NCBI GenBank assembly: GCA_044237765.1
Contig: JBIIEQ010000007.1
Location: 1 to 64,000, forward strand
Length of the DNA: 64,000 bases
Direction: 5' to 3'
Origin: UBA6136 sp044237765
GTDB lineage: Bacteria > Pseudomonadota > Gammaproteobacteria > Methylococcales > Methylococcaceae
The stretch's first letter is position 1. Every line of letters begins with the position of its first letter. Under the pieces are notes generated by a model. It ran no database searches, was not told the DNA's origin, and was given only the letters and a program-made list of their open reading frames with translations. Of this stretch, positions 25,653 to 34,066 are shown piece after piece. The position numbers were made by a program, and so were the translations under genes.

Positions 25653-27515
25653 TTACTTGGACAGAGCAAATACGGTGAATACGCCACCGAGCTTGGTGTG
25701 AGCGCCCAGGCTCTTGTAGGCACCCACGGCACCCAGACCTTCGCTGTCACCTTCCAGGCCTGCTGCCATACCGACGCCGGCCCAGCCACCGATACCAGAC
25801 AGTACACCGATGTACTGACGGCCATCATGCATCCAGGTGCTGATATTGCCGATGATGCCGGACGGGGTCTTGAACTTGTAAAGTTCTGCACCGGTATTGG
25901 CATCACGCACCTTCAGGTAACCCTCCAGGGTGCCGTAGATGACCAGGTCGCTGGCGGTAGAGACCATACCACTCCACAAGGAGAAGGGCTCGTCGATCTG
26001 CCAGGCGATCTTGCCAGTCGCCGGATCCCATGCGGTGAAGGAACCCATGTGCAGTTTCTCCTCCTTCTCACCGGTCTTCACATTGGCCTTGGCCGGGTAG
26101 ATGTTCAGAGTAGCACCAACATAAGGCTGACCCGCGGTGTATTCAACCTGGAAGGGCTCATAGTCCATACAGGTGTGGTTGCCGGGGATGTAGATCAGCT
26201 TGGTTTTGGGAGAGAACGTAACCGGAGGCTCGTTCTTGGCGCCCATGGCAGAAGGACAAATGCCCTTCTGGTTGTGGTCTTCGCCACCCGCCTGGGTGGA
26301 GTACTGGCTGACGACCTGCGGACGACCGGTCTTCGGATCGACGTGCGATGCCCAGTTGACCATCTTGTCGAACTTCTCGGCTACCAGCAATTCACCCGTC
26401 ATACGATCCAGGGTGTAGCCGAAGCCGTTACGGTCGAAGTGAGTCAGCAGCTTGGTGTGTTCCTTGCCGTCCTTGTCCTTCATGGGCAGGTCGATCAAGG
26501 TCATTTCGTTGATACCGTCGTAATCCCACTCGTCATGCGGGGTCATCTGGTAAACCCACTTGGCCGCACCCGTATCCGCGTCACGCGCCCAAATGGTCAT
26601 GGACCACTTGTTGTCGCCAGGACGCTGAACGGGGTTCCAGGTAGAGGGGTTGCCGGAACCGTAGAAGATCAGGTTAGCTTCAGCGTCATAGCTGGTCCAG
26701 CCCCAGGTGGTACCACCACCGATCTTCCACTGATCACCCTGCCAGGTCTTCAGGGAAGAATCCTTGCCGACTGGGGCCATCTTGCCATCAGTCCAGGTCA
26801 TGGTCTTTTCCGGATCGATCTTCATATCGGCATCAGGACCCATGCTGTAGGTCTTCCATGCCAGTGAGCCGTCCTTGATGTTGTAAGCCGCCATGAAGCC
26901 GCGTACACCGAACTCACCACCGGAGATACCGACCATGACCTTGTCCTTGACGATCAGCGGGGCTGCCGTATTGGTCATGCCCGCCTTGGGATCACCATTC
27001 TTCACCTTCCACACCATCTTGCCGGTCTTGGCATCGAGTGCGATCAGGGTTGCGTCACCCTGAGCCATGAAGATCTTGCCATCGCCGTAAGCGAGACCGC
27101 GGTTGACTACGTCACAACACATGACGCCGATAACCTGGGCAGGATCGGTTCCCTTGTCGGGTGCATAGTCATACTCCCAGACCACGCTGTGGGTGTTCTG
27201 GTCCAGTGCATAGATCTTGTGGGGAAAACCGGTGTGAATGTAGATCAGACCGTTTACAACCAGCGGACCACCTTCGTGACCACGCAGGGCGCCGGTGGAG
27301 AACGTCCAGATCGGCTGAATGCTCTTGGCATTTTCCTTGTTGATCTGGGTCAGCGTGCTGAAACGGGTACCGTAGTAGTCTCCGCCCCAGGTTGCCCAAT
27401 TGACCGGATCATGGGACAACTTCTCGATTTCGGCGTTAGCGAAACTGACGCCCGGCGCTGCCAGGGCGGTCGCCACAGCCGCAGAAAGCAACAAACTCTT
27501 CAAAGAGTTATTCAT
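25653..27515 (-). CDS. xoxF: Lanthanide-dependent PQQ methanol dehydrogenase XoxF
   Basis: A 620-residue periplasmic quinoprotein with an eight-bladed propeller. Signal peptide to about residue 26-28. The vicinal disulfide Cys133-Cys134 (VMCCD) stacks on PQQ. Glu201, Asn289 and Asp331 are the expected metal/catalytic ligands, and the extra Asp333 in the DYD motif is the hallmark of lanthanide-using XoxF, where calcium enzymes (MxaF) have alanine. It oxidises methanol, and often formaldehyde, passing electrons to a cytochrome c. No xoxG cytochrome or mxaI is in the window. Associated genes here are xoxJ, a relay metallohydrolase and a SoxYZ-like carrier. The opposite strand is open over long stretches, but only as a codon-bias shadow. 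Confidence 0.96.
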   Translation of the reverse strand: MNNSLKSLLLSAAVATALAAPGVSFANAEIEKLSHDPVNWATWGGDYYGTRFSTLTQINKENAKSIQPIWTFSTGALRGHEGGPLVVNGLIYIHTGFPHKIYALDQNTHSVVWEYDYAPDKGTDPAQVIGVMCCDVVNRGLAYGDGKIFMAQGDATLIALDAKTGKMVWKVKNGDPKAGMTNTAAPLIVKDKVMVGISGGEFGVRGFMAAYNIKDGSLAWKTYSMGPDADMKIDPEKTMTWTDGKMAPVGKDSSLKTWQGDQWKIGGGTTWGWTSYDAEANLIFYGSGNPSTWNPVQRPGDNKWSMTIWARDADTGAAKWVYQMTPHDEWDYDGINEMTLIDLPMKDKDGKEHTKLLTHFDRNGFGYTLDRMTGELLVAEKFDKMVNWASHVDPKTGRPQVVSQYSTQAGGEDHNQKGICPSAMGAKNEPPVTFSPKTKLIYIPGNHTCMDYEPFQVEYTAGQPYVGATLNIYPAKANVKTGEKEEKLHMGSFTAWDPATGKIAWQIDEPFSLWSGMVSTASDLVIYGTLEGYLKVRDANTGAELYKFKTPSGIIGNISTWMHDGRQYIGVLSGIGGWAGVGMAAGLEGDSEGLGAVGAYKSLGAHTKLGGVFTVFALSK

Positions 27516-27870
27516 CGTCTATCCTCCTCAGATATAAGGCAAAAATACGCTTTCGAACGCTTATTCACACCTACGACTTTTAAGGGCCGTGGTTTTTTTC
27601 AGCAGATATATGACATATAAAAAACGGGAAAATCTCCCGAAGATGCCCGTTTGGGAGCGTAACTTGAAGGATTTCACCTCAAAAGTCAACGACTGAAAAC
27701 GCACAAAATCACTGCCAGCCCCACTGCAAGCCATCCACTCCATTTGCATTCCGGACCTAGGAAGCAGAACAGCAACAACCCACGGCAAATAGATTGATTT
27801 GCTCGTCACCGGGGCTGAAAATCCCCATCCGTCATCGCCCATCCCTTTAGCGAAAGCCCCACGAATCATC
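27516..27870. promoter_or_regulatory. Divergent control region of xoxF and the metallohydrolase gene
   Basis: About 350 bases without a gene, holding the leader of xoxF (leftward, ribosome site GAGGA) and the promoter of the metallohydrolase gene (rightward). The only clear structure is a terminator-like hairpin in the xoxF leader, listed separately. No sigma or operator site could be assigned. Confidence 0.4.
27617..27652 (-). terminator. Terminator-like hairpin in the xoxF leader
   Basis: On the minus strand an outer stem AAACGGG/CCCGTTT encloses an inner ATCT/AGAT stem with a TCGGG loop and is followed by a T-run (TTTTTATATG). It lies about 105-135 bases before the xoxF start and points toward xoxF. 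It is therefore either an attenuator or the end of a short upstream transcript. Confidence 0.6.
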
Positions 27871-28809
27871 ATGATCTCACCCGCCTCCCGTCACCTCACT
27901 TGGCTCTTCACCCTCTTCCTGCTATCAAACCCGGGCAAGGCCACTGCCGAGGAGCTCTCCCTCAAGGAAGTCGCGACGGGTGTCTACGTTCATCAGGGCG
28001 TCCACCAGCTGCCTGACCAGCACAATCGGGGCGAGATCGCCAATATCGGATTCATCATCGGTGAGCGCTGCGTCGCCGTCATCGATAGCGGAGGAAGCCC
28101 GGAGCAGGGACTCGCCCTGAAACAGCAAATCGGGAAGCTCAGCCCAAGACCCATCTGTTATGTCATCAACACCCACGTCCATCCTGATCACATTTACGGC
28201 AACCTTGCCTTCAAGACGGCGGGGGTCAGCTTCGTGGGCCATCACAAGTTGGCCCAGGCGATGGCTCTCAGGGCGCCCTATTACCGGGAGAAAGCCAATG
28301 GTGAACTGGGATTCGTGCTTTCACCCGAACACTTCGTGCCACCCGATCAGCCCGTCAGGGATACCCTTGAACTGGACCTCGGCGGGAGAACCCTGCGACT
28401 GACCGCACACCCCACGGCACATACCGATAATGACCTGAGCATTCTCGACACTCAAACGGGGACCTTGTGGCTCGGTGACCTGCTTTTCATGGGGCATGTT
28501 CCGGTGGTGGATGGCAGCCTGAACGGCTGGCTCAGCGAGATCGGTAAACTCCGGAACATCGATGCGAAGCGAGTGGTTCCGGGCCACGGACCTGTCGTTG
28601 CCGCCTGGCCGCTAGCCCTCATGGGCGAGGAGAACTACCTGAAACGCCTCCAAACCGAGATTCGCGCCGCCATCAAGGCCGGCAAGACCATCGAGCAGGC
28701 CATGGACGAGATCGGCCAGTCGATGCACCCGGACTGGCAATTGTTCGACGATTTCCACAAGCGCAACATCGCGACTGCGTTTGCCGAACTGGAATGGGAA
28801 GACGACTGA
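27871..28809 (+). CDS. Quinoprotein relay system zinc metallohydrolase (SoxH-like MBL fold)
   Basis: A 312-residue metallo-beta-lactamase-fold protein with a signal peptide (to about KATAEE). The zinc motif HVHPDH is present, with further metal-ligand motifs AHTDNDLSI and GHGP. It matches the group of periplasmic hydrolases linked with PQQ alcohol dehydrogenases and SoxYZ-like carriers (quinoprotein relay system). A SoxYZ-like gene follows 66 bases downstream. The ATG giving MISPASRHLTWLFTL is chosen because it starts a proper signal peptide. The substrate is unknown. By analogy with SoxH it may act on a moiety carried by the SoxYZ-like protein. Confidence 0.85.
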   Translation: MISPASRHLTWLFTLFLLSNPGKATAEELSLKEVATGVYVHQGVHQLPDQHNRGEIANIGFIIGERCVAVIDSGGSPEQGLALKQQIGKLSPRPICYVINTHVHPDHIYGNLAFKTAGVSFVGHHKLAQAMALRAPYYREKANGELGFVLSPEHFVPPDQPVRDTLELDLGGRTLRLTAHPTAHTDNDLSILDTQTGTLWLGDLLFMGHVPVVDGSLNGWLSEIGKLRNIDAKRVVPGHGPVVAAWPLALMGEENYLKRLQTEIRAAIKAGKTIEQAMDEIGQSMHPDWQLFDDFHKRNIATAFAELEWEDD

Positions 28810-28875
28810 ATCGATCAAGCCGCAGACTCTAATCCCACACCAAAACCATCCTCGCACCCACCAAGGAGTTTAAGC

Positions 28876-29691
28876 ATGAAAATCTCAGCCGCATCGCCCC
28901 AAATCCTGATGATCATCGCCGGATTGGTCCTGGCCTCGCCCTCCCTTCGCGCCGAGGGAGAAGACGAAATAGCCTGGAACACGACCCTTAAACAAAAGTT
29001 TTTTTCAGATCGCGCCATCGAGGAAGACCAGCAGACCTTAGAGATCACGGCACCCTATCGTGCCGAGGACCCGGCGCTGGTTCCTCTCCAGATCACCAGC
29101 AAATTCCCGCAGACGGCGGATCATTTCATCAAGAACATCACCGTCATCATCGACAACAATCCCGTTCCGTTCTCGGCTTCATTCGACTTCACCCCGGAAA
29201 GTGGCAAGGCCGATATCGCCACACGCATGCGATTCAATGCCTACACACATGTTCGTGCCATTGCGGAAACCAATGATGGCAAGCTCCATATGGCCAAGGC
29301 CTTTGTGAAAGCCAGCGGGGGTTGCTCTGCGCCGATAGGCACCGACCTGGAGGCCGCCAAGGCGCGTATGGGCAAAATGAAATTCAAGTTCGACGGCGAC
29401 AAGGCCACCCTCGGCCAGCCCAATCCGGTTCAACTGCTGATCAGTCACCCTAACATTACCGGCATGCAGATGGATCAGATCAGCCGCATGGTGCAACCCG
29501 CCCACTACGTCACCGAGGTCAAGGTCAGCTTTGAGGGAAAACCGGTCATGGCCGCCAAAACCGACATCGCCATCAGCGCTGATCCCAACCTACGCATCTA
29601 CTTCAGTCCGGACAAAGCGGGCGAATTGAAAGCGGAGATCAAGGACAACATGGGTAACGTCTATTCAGCCAGCCAAGCGGTGACCCCATGA
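28876..29691 (+). CDS. Quinoprotein dehydrogenase-associated SoxYZ-like carrier
   Basis: A 271-residue periplasmic protein in which a SoxY-like and a SoxZ-like domain are joined in one chain. Signal peptide to about SLRAEG. The SoxY half ends at KASGGCSAP, where the cysteine corresponds to the sulfur-carrying Cys of SoxY's GGC arm. The SoxZ-like beta sandwich follows (about residues 165-271). Such carriers occur only with PQQ dehydrogenase loci. Their cargo is unproven. Ribosome site AAGGAG precedes the ATG. It is cotranscribed with the metallohydrolase and ends convergent with the RND permease. Confidence 0.87.
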   Translation: MKISAASPQILMIIAGLVLASPSLRAEGEDEIAWNTTLKQKFFSDRAIEEDQQTLEITAPYRAEDPALVPLQITSKFPQTADHFIKNITVIIDNNPVPFSASFDFTPESGKADIATRMRFNAYTHVRAIAETNDGKLHMAKAFVKASGGCSAPIGTDLEAAKARMGKMKFKFDGDKATLGQPNPVQLLISHPNITGMQMDQISRMVQPAHYVTEVKVSFEGKPVMAAKTDIAISADPNLRIYFSPDKAGELKAEIKDNMGNVYSASQAVTP

Positions 29692-29735
29692 ATGGAGACT
29701 GGGCTGGGAGGCACGAAGAACATTCGGAAAAACAC

Positions 29736-32700
29736 CTATCGGGCTTCCTTGGCCGCACGCCGCCGCTCCGTCCAACGCTGGGTAATGACATAGAAAACCG
29801 GGACAAACGGAATTGCCAGCAAGGTTGAAGCCAGCATGCCACCAAACACTACCGTTCCGATCGCTTGCTGGCTCGCCGCGCCGGCCCCTTCTGCCTTGAG
29901 AAGAGGGACAACCCCGAGAATAAAGGCGAATGAGGTCATAACGATTGGACGGAACCGTTGTCGAGTTGCCTCAACAGCCGCATCGACAATAGACATACCC
30001 TCCTCTCGCAACTCCCGGGCAAACTCAACCACTAGGATTGCATTCTTGCTAGCAAGCGCAATCATCAGCACTAAGCCCACTTGCGTATAAAGATTATTGT
30101 CAAAGTGACGAGATATCTGTGCCAGGATAACGCCCACCAACGCCATCGGCACCACCATGATCACAGCCAAAGGGCTCAGCCAATTCTCGTACTGGGCCGC
30201 CAAAACCAAAAATACCAGCAGTAGAGACAAGGCATACACATAATAGGCCGTGTTACCCAAAAGCTTCTGCTGATAAGCCGTGGCTGTCCAGTCCATAGCA
30301 AGACCCTGAGGCAAGACGTTGTGTGCCATTTCTTCCATCAGATTGATGGCGTCACCACCACTGAATCCCGGGGCAGGTGCGCCAAACACCGACGCGGCCG
30401 GGTAAAGGTTATAGCGCGTCACCAACTCGGATCCCACCCGACGCTCGATATTCAACAAGGATCCCAATGGAACCATATCCGATTCGGAGTTGCGAACGTT
30501 CAGATTCTTGATATCGTCAATCTTCCTTCTGAACGGAGCATCCGCCTGAACATATACCTGAAACGACTGATCGAATTTCGTAAACAGATTCACGTAAGAC
30601 GAGCCCAGAAAAGCCTGTAGTGTCCCAAAAACGTTTTCCATCGGGACAGATAGGGTTTGAGCCTTTACTCGGTCAATATCCAGATACAACTGAGGGCTTT
30701 GGGCGCTGAAGGTTGTCCCCAAAAAAGCCAGTCCACTCTGGGTTGCTCCTGCCTGCTGCAAGGCCACCAGAGAACGTTGCAATTCCGATAACCCCAGACT
30801 TCGCCGATCCTCAACCATCATCTGCAAGCCACCCGCCTGACCCAAACCGGCAATGGGAGGGGGCGTCACCGCAATGACCCTTGCCTCCTGAACCCCATCC
30901 AGCCGCTTTTTAAGATCCACTAGGATCGATTTCTGATCCAGTCCAGCCCCACGCTTGTCCCACGGCTCGTAGATCGCGAAAATACTGAAGGCATTGGCCA
31001 GATTGGCAGCATCCAGCATAGAAAAACCGCCGATCGTCACCCAAGACGCAATCCCGGGAGTTTCTCTCAGCAGCGCCTCTACCTGCCTAACTGTAGCCCG
31101 AGTCCGAGGTTGTGATGCGCCCTCAGGCAGCTTACCCACCACAATGGCATAGCCCTGATCTTCAATCGGCAGAAATCCGGACTGATGATGGGCATACAGC
31201 CAGCCACCCGCGAAGATAATCAAGCCAAAAATCAGGCTCATCCTGAACGACCGCTGAACCATCCAGCGGACTAATGTTGTGTAAGCCGCCTCTATTCGAC
31301 CATAGACCTGATTGAACCCCCGAAAAAAAGCATTTGGCCGATAGTCAGCGGCGCGGGGCTTGAGATAAAGCGCGCACTGCGCCGGCTTCAGTGTCAGGGC
31401 ATTTATGGCACTGATTATGGCCGTGGCCGCAATGACCAAGGCGAATTGACGAAAAAGCTGGCCAGTAATACCCGGCAAAAAAGCCGCCGGAAGAAATACG
31501 GCGGAAAGCACCAATGTGATACCGATGACAGGACCCGTCATCTGACTCATGGCCTTGATAGCAGCCTCTTTGGGAGTCAAGCCACGCTCGATATGGTGGG
31601 AGGCATTCTCTACGATAACAATCGCGTCATCCACGACGATACCTATTGCTAGAATCAAGGCAAAGAGCGTCATCAGATTAACCGAAAAGCCCAGCATGGC
31701 CATCGCTGCGAAGGCGCCAATAATGGTCACTGGGACGGTCGTGGCCGGCACCAGCGTCGCGCGCCAGTTTTGCAGGAAAAGTATTACAACAGCCAAGACC
31801 AGAAAGCCCGCCTCATAAAGCGTCTCATAAACAGCATCAATCGACTGCTGGATAAAGTCGGTCGTGTCGTAACGAATCGCATAGGTCAGACCCTCGGGAA
31901 ACTCCCGACTCCGCCGCTCAACCTCTTCGCGGACCCGCTTGCCCACCTCAATGGCGTTGGCACCGGGCAGAGCATAAACCAAAATTTGCGCCGCCTTGTG
32001 TCCGGTCAACCCCGCAAAATTGTTGTAGGACTGCTGACTCAACTCCACCCGTGCAATATCCTTGACCCTCACAATTTGGGCGGCTTGCCCACTCTTGGGT
32101 GCAACTGTCTTGACGATGATGTTTTCGAATTCTTCGACGTCGTCCAACCGACCCAATGCATTGACGGTCAATTGAAAAGACTGATCATCCGGGACTGGCG
32201 GGCCGCCTAACTGTCCGGCAACAACCTGTGTGTTTTGCTGCTTGACCGCATCGGCCACATCCACAGTAGTGAGACCGAAATATTTGAGTCGTTCCGGGTT
32301 CAACCAAATGCGCATGCTGTAGGAACCCGCTCCCAGCACCTTGACCTGACCCACCCCGGGGATTCGCCCCAGAGGGTACTGCAAATTGATGAGGGCATAG
32401 TTGGAAAGAAAGGTTTCGTCGTAACGCTCGTCCTCAGCATAAATACTCACGGCCTGCAGGATATTGGTGGATACCTTGCGGATATTGATACCCTGCTTCT
32501 GAACGGCATCAGGTAATTGCGCCAGTTGCCCATTGACGAGGTTCTGAACCAGGCTCAACGCCGCGTTCAAATCCGAACCCACTCGAAAGGTGATGGTCAA
32601 CGTGTAGGTCCCATCCGATCCACTGGTCGATGACATATACAGCGAATTCTCAACACCATTGACCCCCTGCTCAATGGGAATACCAACGGTCTTGGCAATG

Positions 32701-32870
32701 ATCTCGGCACTGGCACCGGGATAGCGGGTAACGACCTGGATGGTCGGTGGAACAATGTTGGGATATTGGGCAATAGGCAGGTTCAGCAAGCTGACCAGGC
32801 CAAGAATGATCGTAACGATGGCGATGACATTGGCAAATACCGGCCTTTCGATGAAGAACCTGGATATCAT
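29736..32870 (-). CDS. RND multidrug efflux permease (HAE1, AcrB/MexF type)
   Basis: A 1044-residue inner-membrane proton/drug antiporter, full-length for the HAE1 family. It begins MISRFFIERPVFA and has twelve transmembrane helices with two large periplasmic loops. The proton-relay pair Asp414-Asp415 lies in GIVVDDAIVIVEN. It works in a trimeric pump with the membrane fusion protein and outer-membrane factor encoded upstream. Four-base overlap with the MFP gene. Substrate range cannot be read from sequence. No local regulator gene is adjacent. Confidence 0.95.
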   Translation of the reverse strand: MISRFFIERPVFANVIAIVTIILGLVSLLNLPIAQYPNIVPPTIQVVTRYPGASAEIIAKTVGIPIEQGVNGVENSLYMSSTSGSDGTYTLTITFRVGSDLNAALSLVQNLVNGQLAQLPDAVQKQGINIRKVSTNILQAVSIYAEDERYDETFLSNYALINLQYPLGRIPGVGQVKVLGAGSYSMRIWLNPERLKYFGLTTVDVADAVKQQNTQVVAGQLGGPPVPDDQSFQLTVNALGRLDDVEEFENIIVKTVAPKSGQAAQIVRVKDIARVELSQQSYNNFAGLTGHKAAQILVYALPGANAIEVGKRVREEVERRSREFPEGLTYAIRYDTTDFIQQSIDAVYETLYEAGFLVLAVVILFLQNWRATLVPATTVPVTIIGAFAAMAMLGFSVNLMTLFALILAIGIVVDDAIVIVENASHHIERGLTPKEAAIKAMSQMTGPVIGITLVLSAVFLPAAFLPGITGQLFRQFALVIAATAIISAINALTLKPAQCALYLKPRAADYRPNAFFRGFNQVYGRIEAAYTTLVRWMVQRSFRMSLIFGLIIFAGGWLYAHHQSGFLPIEDQGYAIVVGKLPEGASQPRTRATVRQVEALLRETPGIASWVTIGGFSMLDAANLANAFSIFAIYEPWDKRGAGLDQKSILVDLKKRLDGVQEARVIAVTPPPIAGLGQAGGLQMMVEDRRSLGLSELQRSLVALQQAGATQSGLAFLGTTFSAQSPQLYLDIDRVKAQTLSVPMENVFGTLQAFLGSSYVNLFTKFDQSFQVYVQADAPFRRKIDDIKNLNVRNSESDMVPLGSLLNIERRVGSELVTRYNLYPAASVFGAPAPGFSGGDAINLMEEMAHNVLPQGLAMDWTATAYQQKLLGNTAYYVYALSLLLVFLVLAAQYENWLSPLAVIMVVPMALVGVILAQISRHFDNNLYTQVGLVLMIALASKNAILVVEFARELREEGMSIVDAAVEATRQRFRPIVMTSFAFILGVVPLLKAEGAGAASQQAIGTVVFGGMLASTLLAIPFVPVFYVITQRWTERRRAAKEAR

Positions 32871-34012
32871 GGCGACACTGATCCGGCCTGGACGGCCCTG
32901 ACCTTATGCCCGGGAATAGCCCTCATCTGGCCATTCACGATGACCTTGTCGGCCACGGAGAGCCCGGCATCGATAGCGTATTCCCTGTCGACCTGCGGCC
33001 CGAGGGTCACACCACGACGCGAGACCATGAACTGATCGTCGACGACCAGGACATAAGGGCCTCCCTGGTCATAGCCAATGGCCTCTTCTGGGAGAAACAG
33101 ACTCTCCTGCGGTTGCGACCGCTCCCCGCGGATGCGCGCGAACAAACCGGGGAGGACTCTGTAGTCCGGATTGGCCAAAGTGGCGCGGAGTTGTAGGGTG
33201 CCGCTGTTGGTGTCCACTTGGATGTCGGCATAATCCAACCGGGCCCGATGCGGAAACCCGTTTTCATTGGAAAATCCCACATCCACTGGCAAATTGGGTC
33301 GAGACGTCTTGGCGGTAATATCTGGGTTTTCTTTTCGGATTCGCAGAAGATCCTGCTCATTGATCGTGAAATAAACGTAAATGGGGTCGACCTTGTTTAT
33401 ATCCGCCAGAACAGTCTCTTCCCCGGCACCCACCACATTGCCGGGATCCTTGTAGCGTCGGCTGATGCGCCCCTGGAATGGCGCCTTGACCGTTGTATAA
33501 CCGAGGTTGAGTCTGGCCAATTCAACCTGTGCTTCCGCATACATCACATCCGCCTGATTGGCGTCGCGGTCGTAATGCCATCGATCCACGTCGGTCTGCG
33601 CCGCTGCATCTTGTTGCAATAACCCGGTGAAGCGCTTGAATTCGGTTTCCGAGTGCAGCAATCGGGCCTTAGCGGCCAATAACTTCGCCTCGGCCTCCTT
33701 AAGCTTGGACTGATATGTGTTCTGCTGGATGACAAACAGTACCTGTCCTTCCTGAACAATGTCTCCCTCCTTGAAAAGCACCTTCTCCAAAAAACCTTCG
33801 ACTCGCGCCCGCAATTGCACCGTATAGAGCGCTTGGGTGTTGCCGGTAAACTCTAGATGGCGGATCACCAAGCCCTGTCGGGGATGACTCACCGTAACCT
33901 CTGGTGGAGGTGGTGCCTGATAGGAGTTTGGGGCATCGCATCCTGCAAGGATTAGCGAACTCCCTATTGCAATCCCCCTAACAATCGAGGCGAAACCGAA
34001 AAGTTTTTGCAT
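32867..34012 (-). CDS. RND efflux membrane fusion lipoprotein (AcrA/MexE type)
   Basis: A 381-residue periplasmic adaptor. The signal ends in a lipobox LAGC, making it a lipoprotein. A biotinyl-lipoyl half-motif (VQLRARVEGFLEKVLFKEGDIV), a long coiled-coil hairpin and the second lipoyl half (TTVKAPFQGRISRR) follow in the usual order. The start MQKLFGFAS is taken as the first Met that gives a normal signal. It bridges the permease to the outer-membrane channel. Confidence 0.93.
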   Translation of the reverse strand: MQKLFGFASIVRGIAIGSSLILAGCDAPNSYQAPPPPEVTVSHPRQGLVIRHLEFTGNTQALYTVQLRARVEGFLEKVLFKEGDIVQEGQVLFVIQQNTYQSKLKEAEAKLLAAKARLLHSETEFKRFTGLLQQDAAAQTDVDRWHYDRDANQADVMYAEAQVELARLNLGYTTVKAPFQGRISRRYKDPGNVVGAGEETVLADINKVDPIYVYFTINEQDLLRIRKENPDITAKTSRPNLPVDVGFSNENGFPHRARLDYADIQVDTNSGTLQLRATLANPDYRVLPGLFARIRGERSQPQESLFLPEEAIGYDQGGPYVLVVDDQFMVSRRGVTLGPQVDREYAIDAGLSVADKVIVNGQMRAIPGHKVRAVQAGSVSP

Positions 34013-34066
34013 GGCACACTTACTTGAACCCTTTGTCAGAGTCATGAAAAGACACTCGTCACACTT

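Noticed and set aside
25626..26867. A 413-codon open frame antisense to xoxF
   Set aside because: It mirrors xoxF codon bias, has no ribosome site and no recognisable domain, while xoxF on the other strand is certain.
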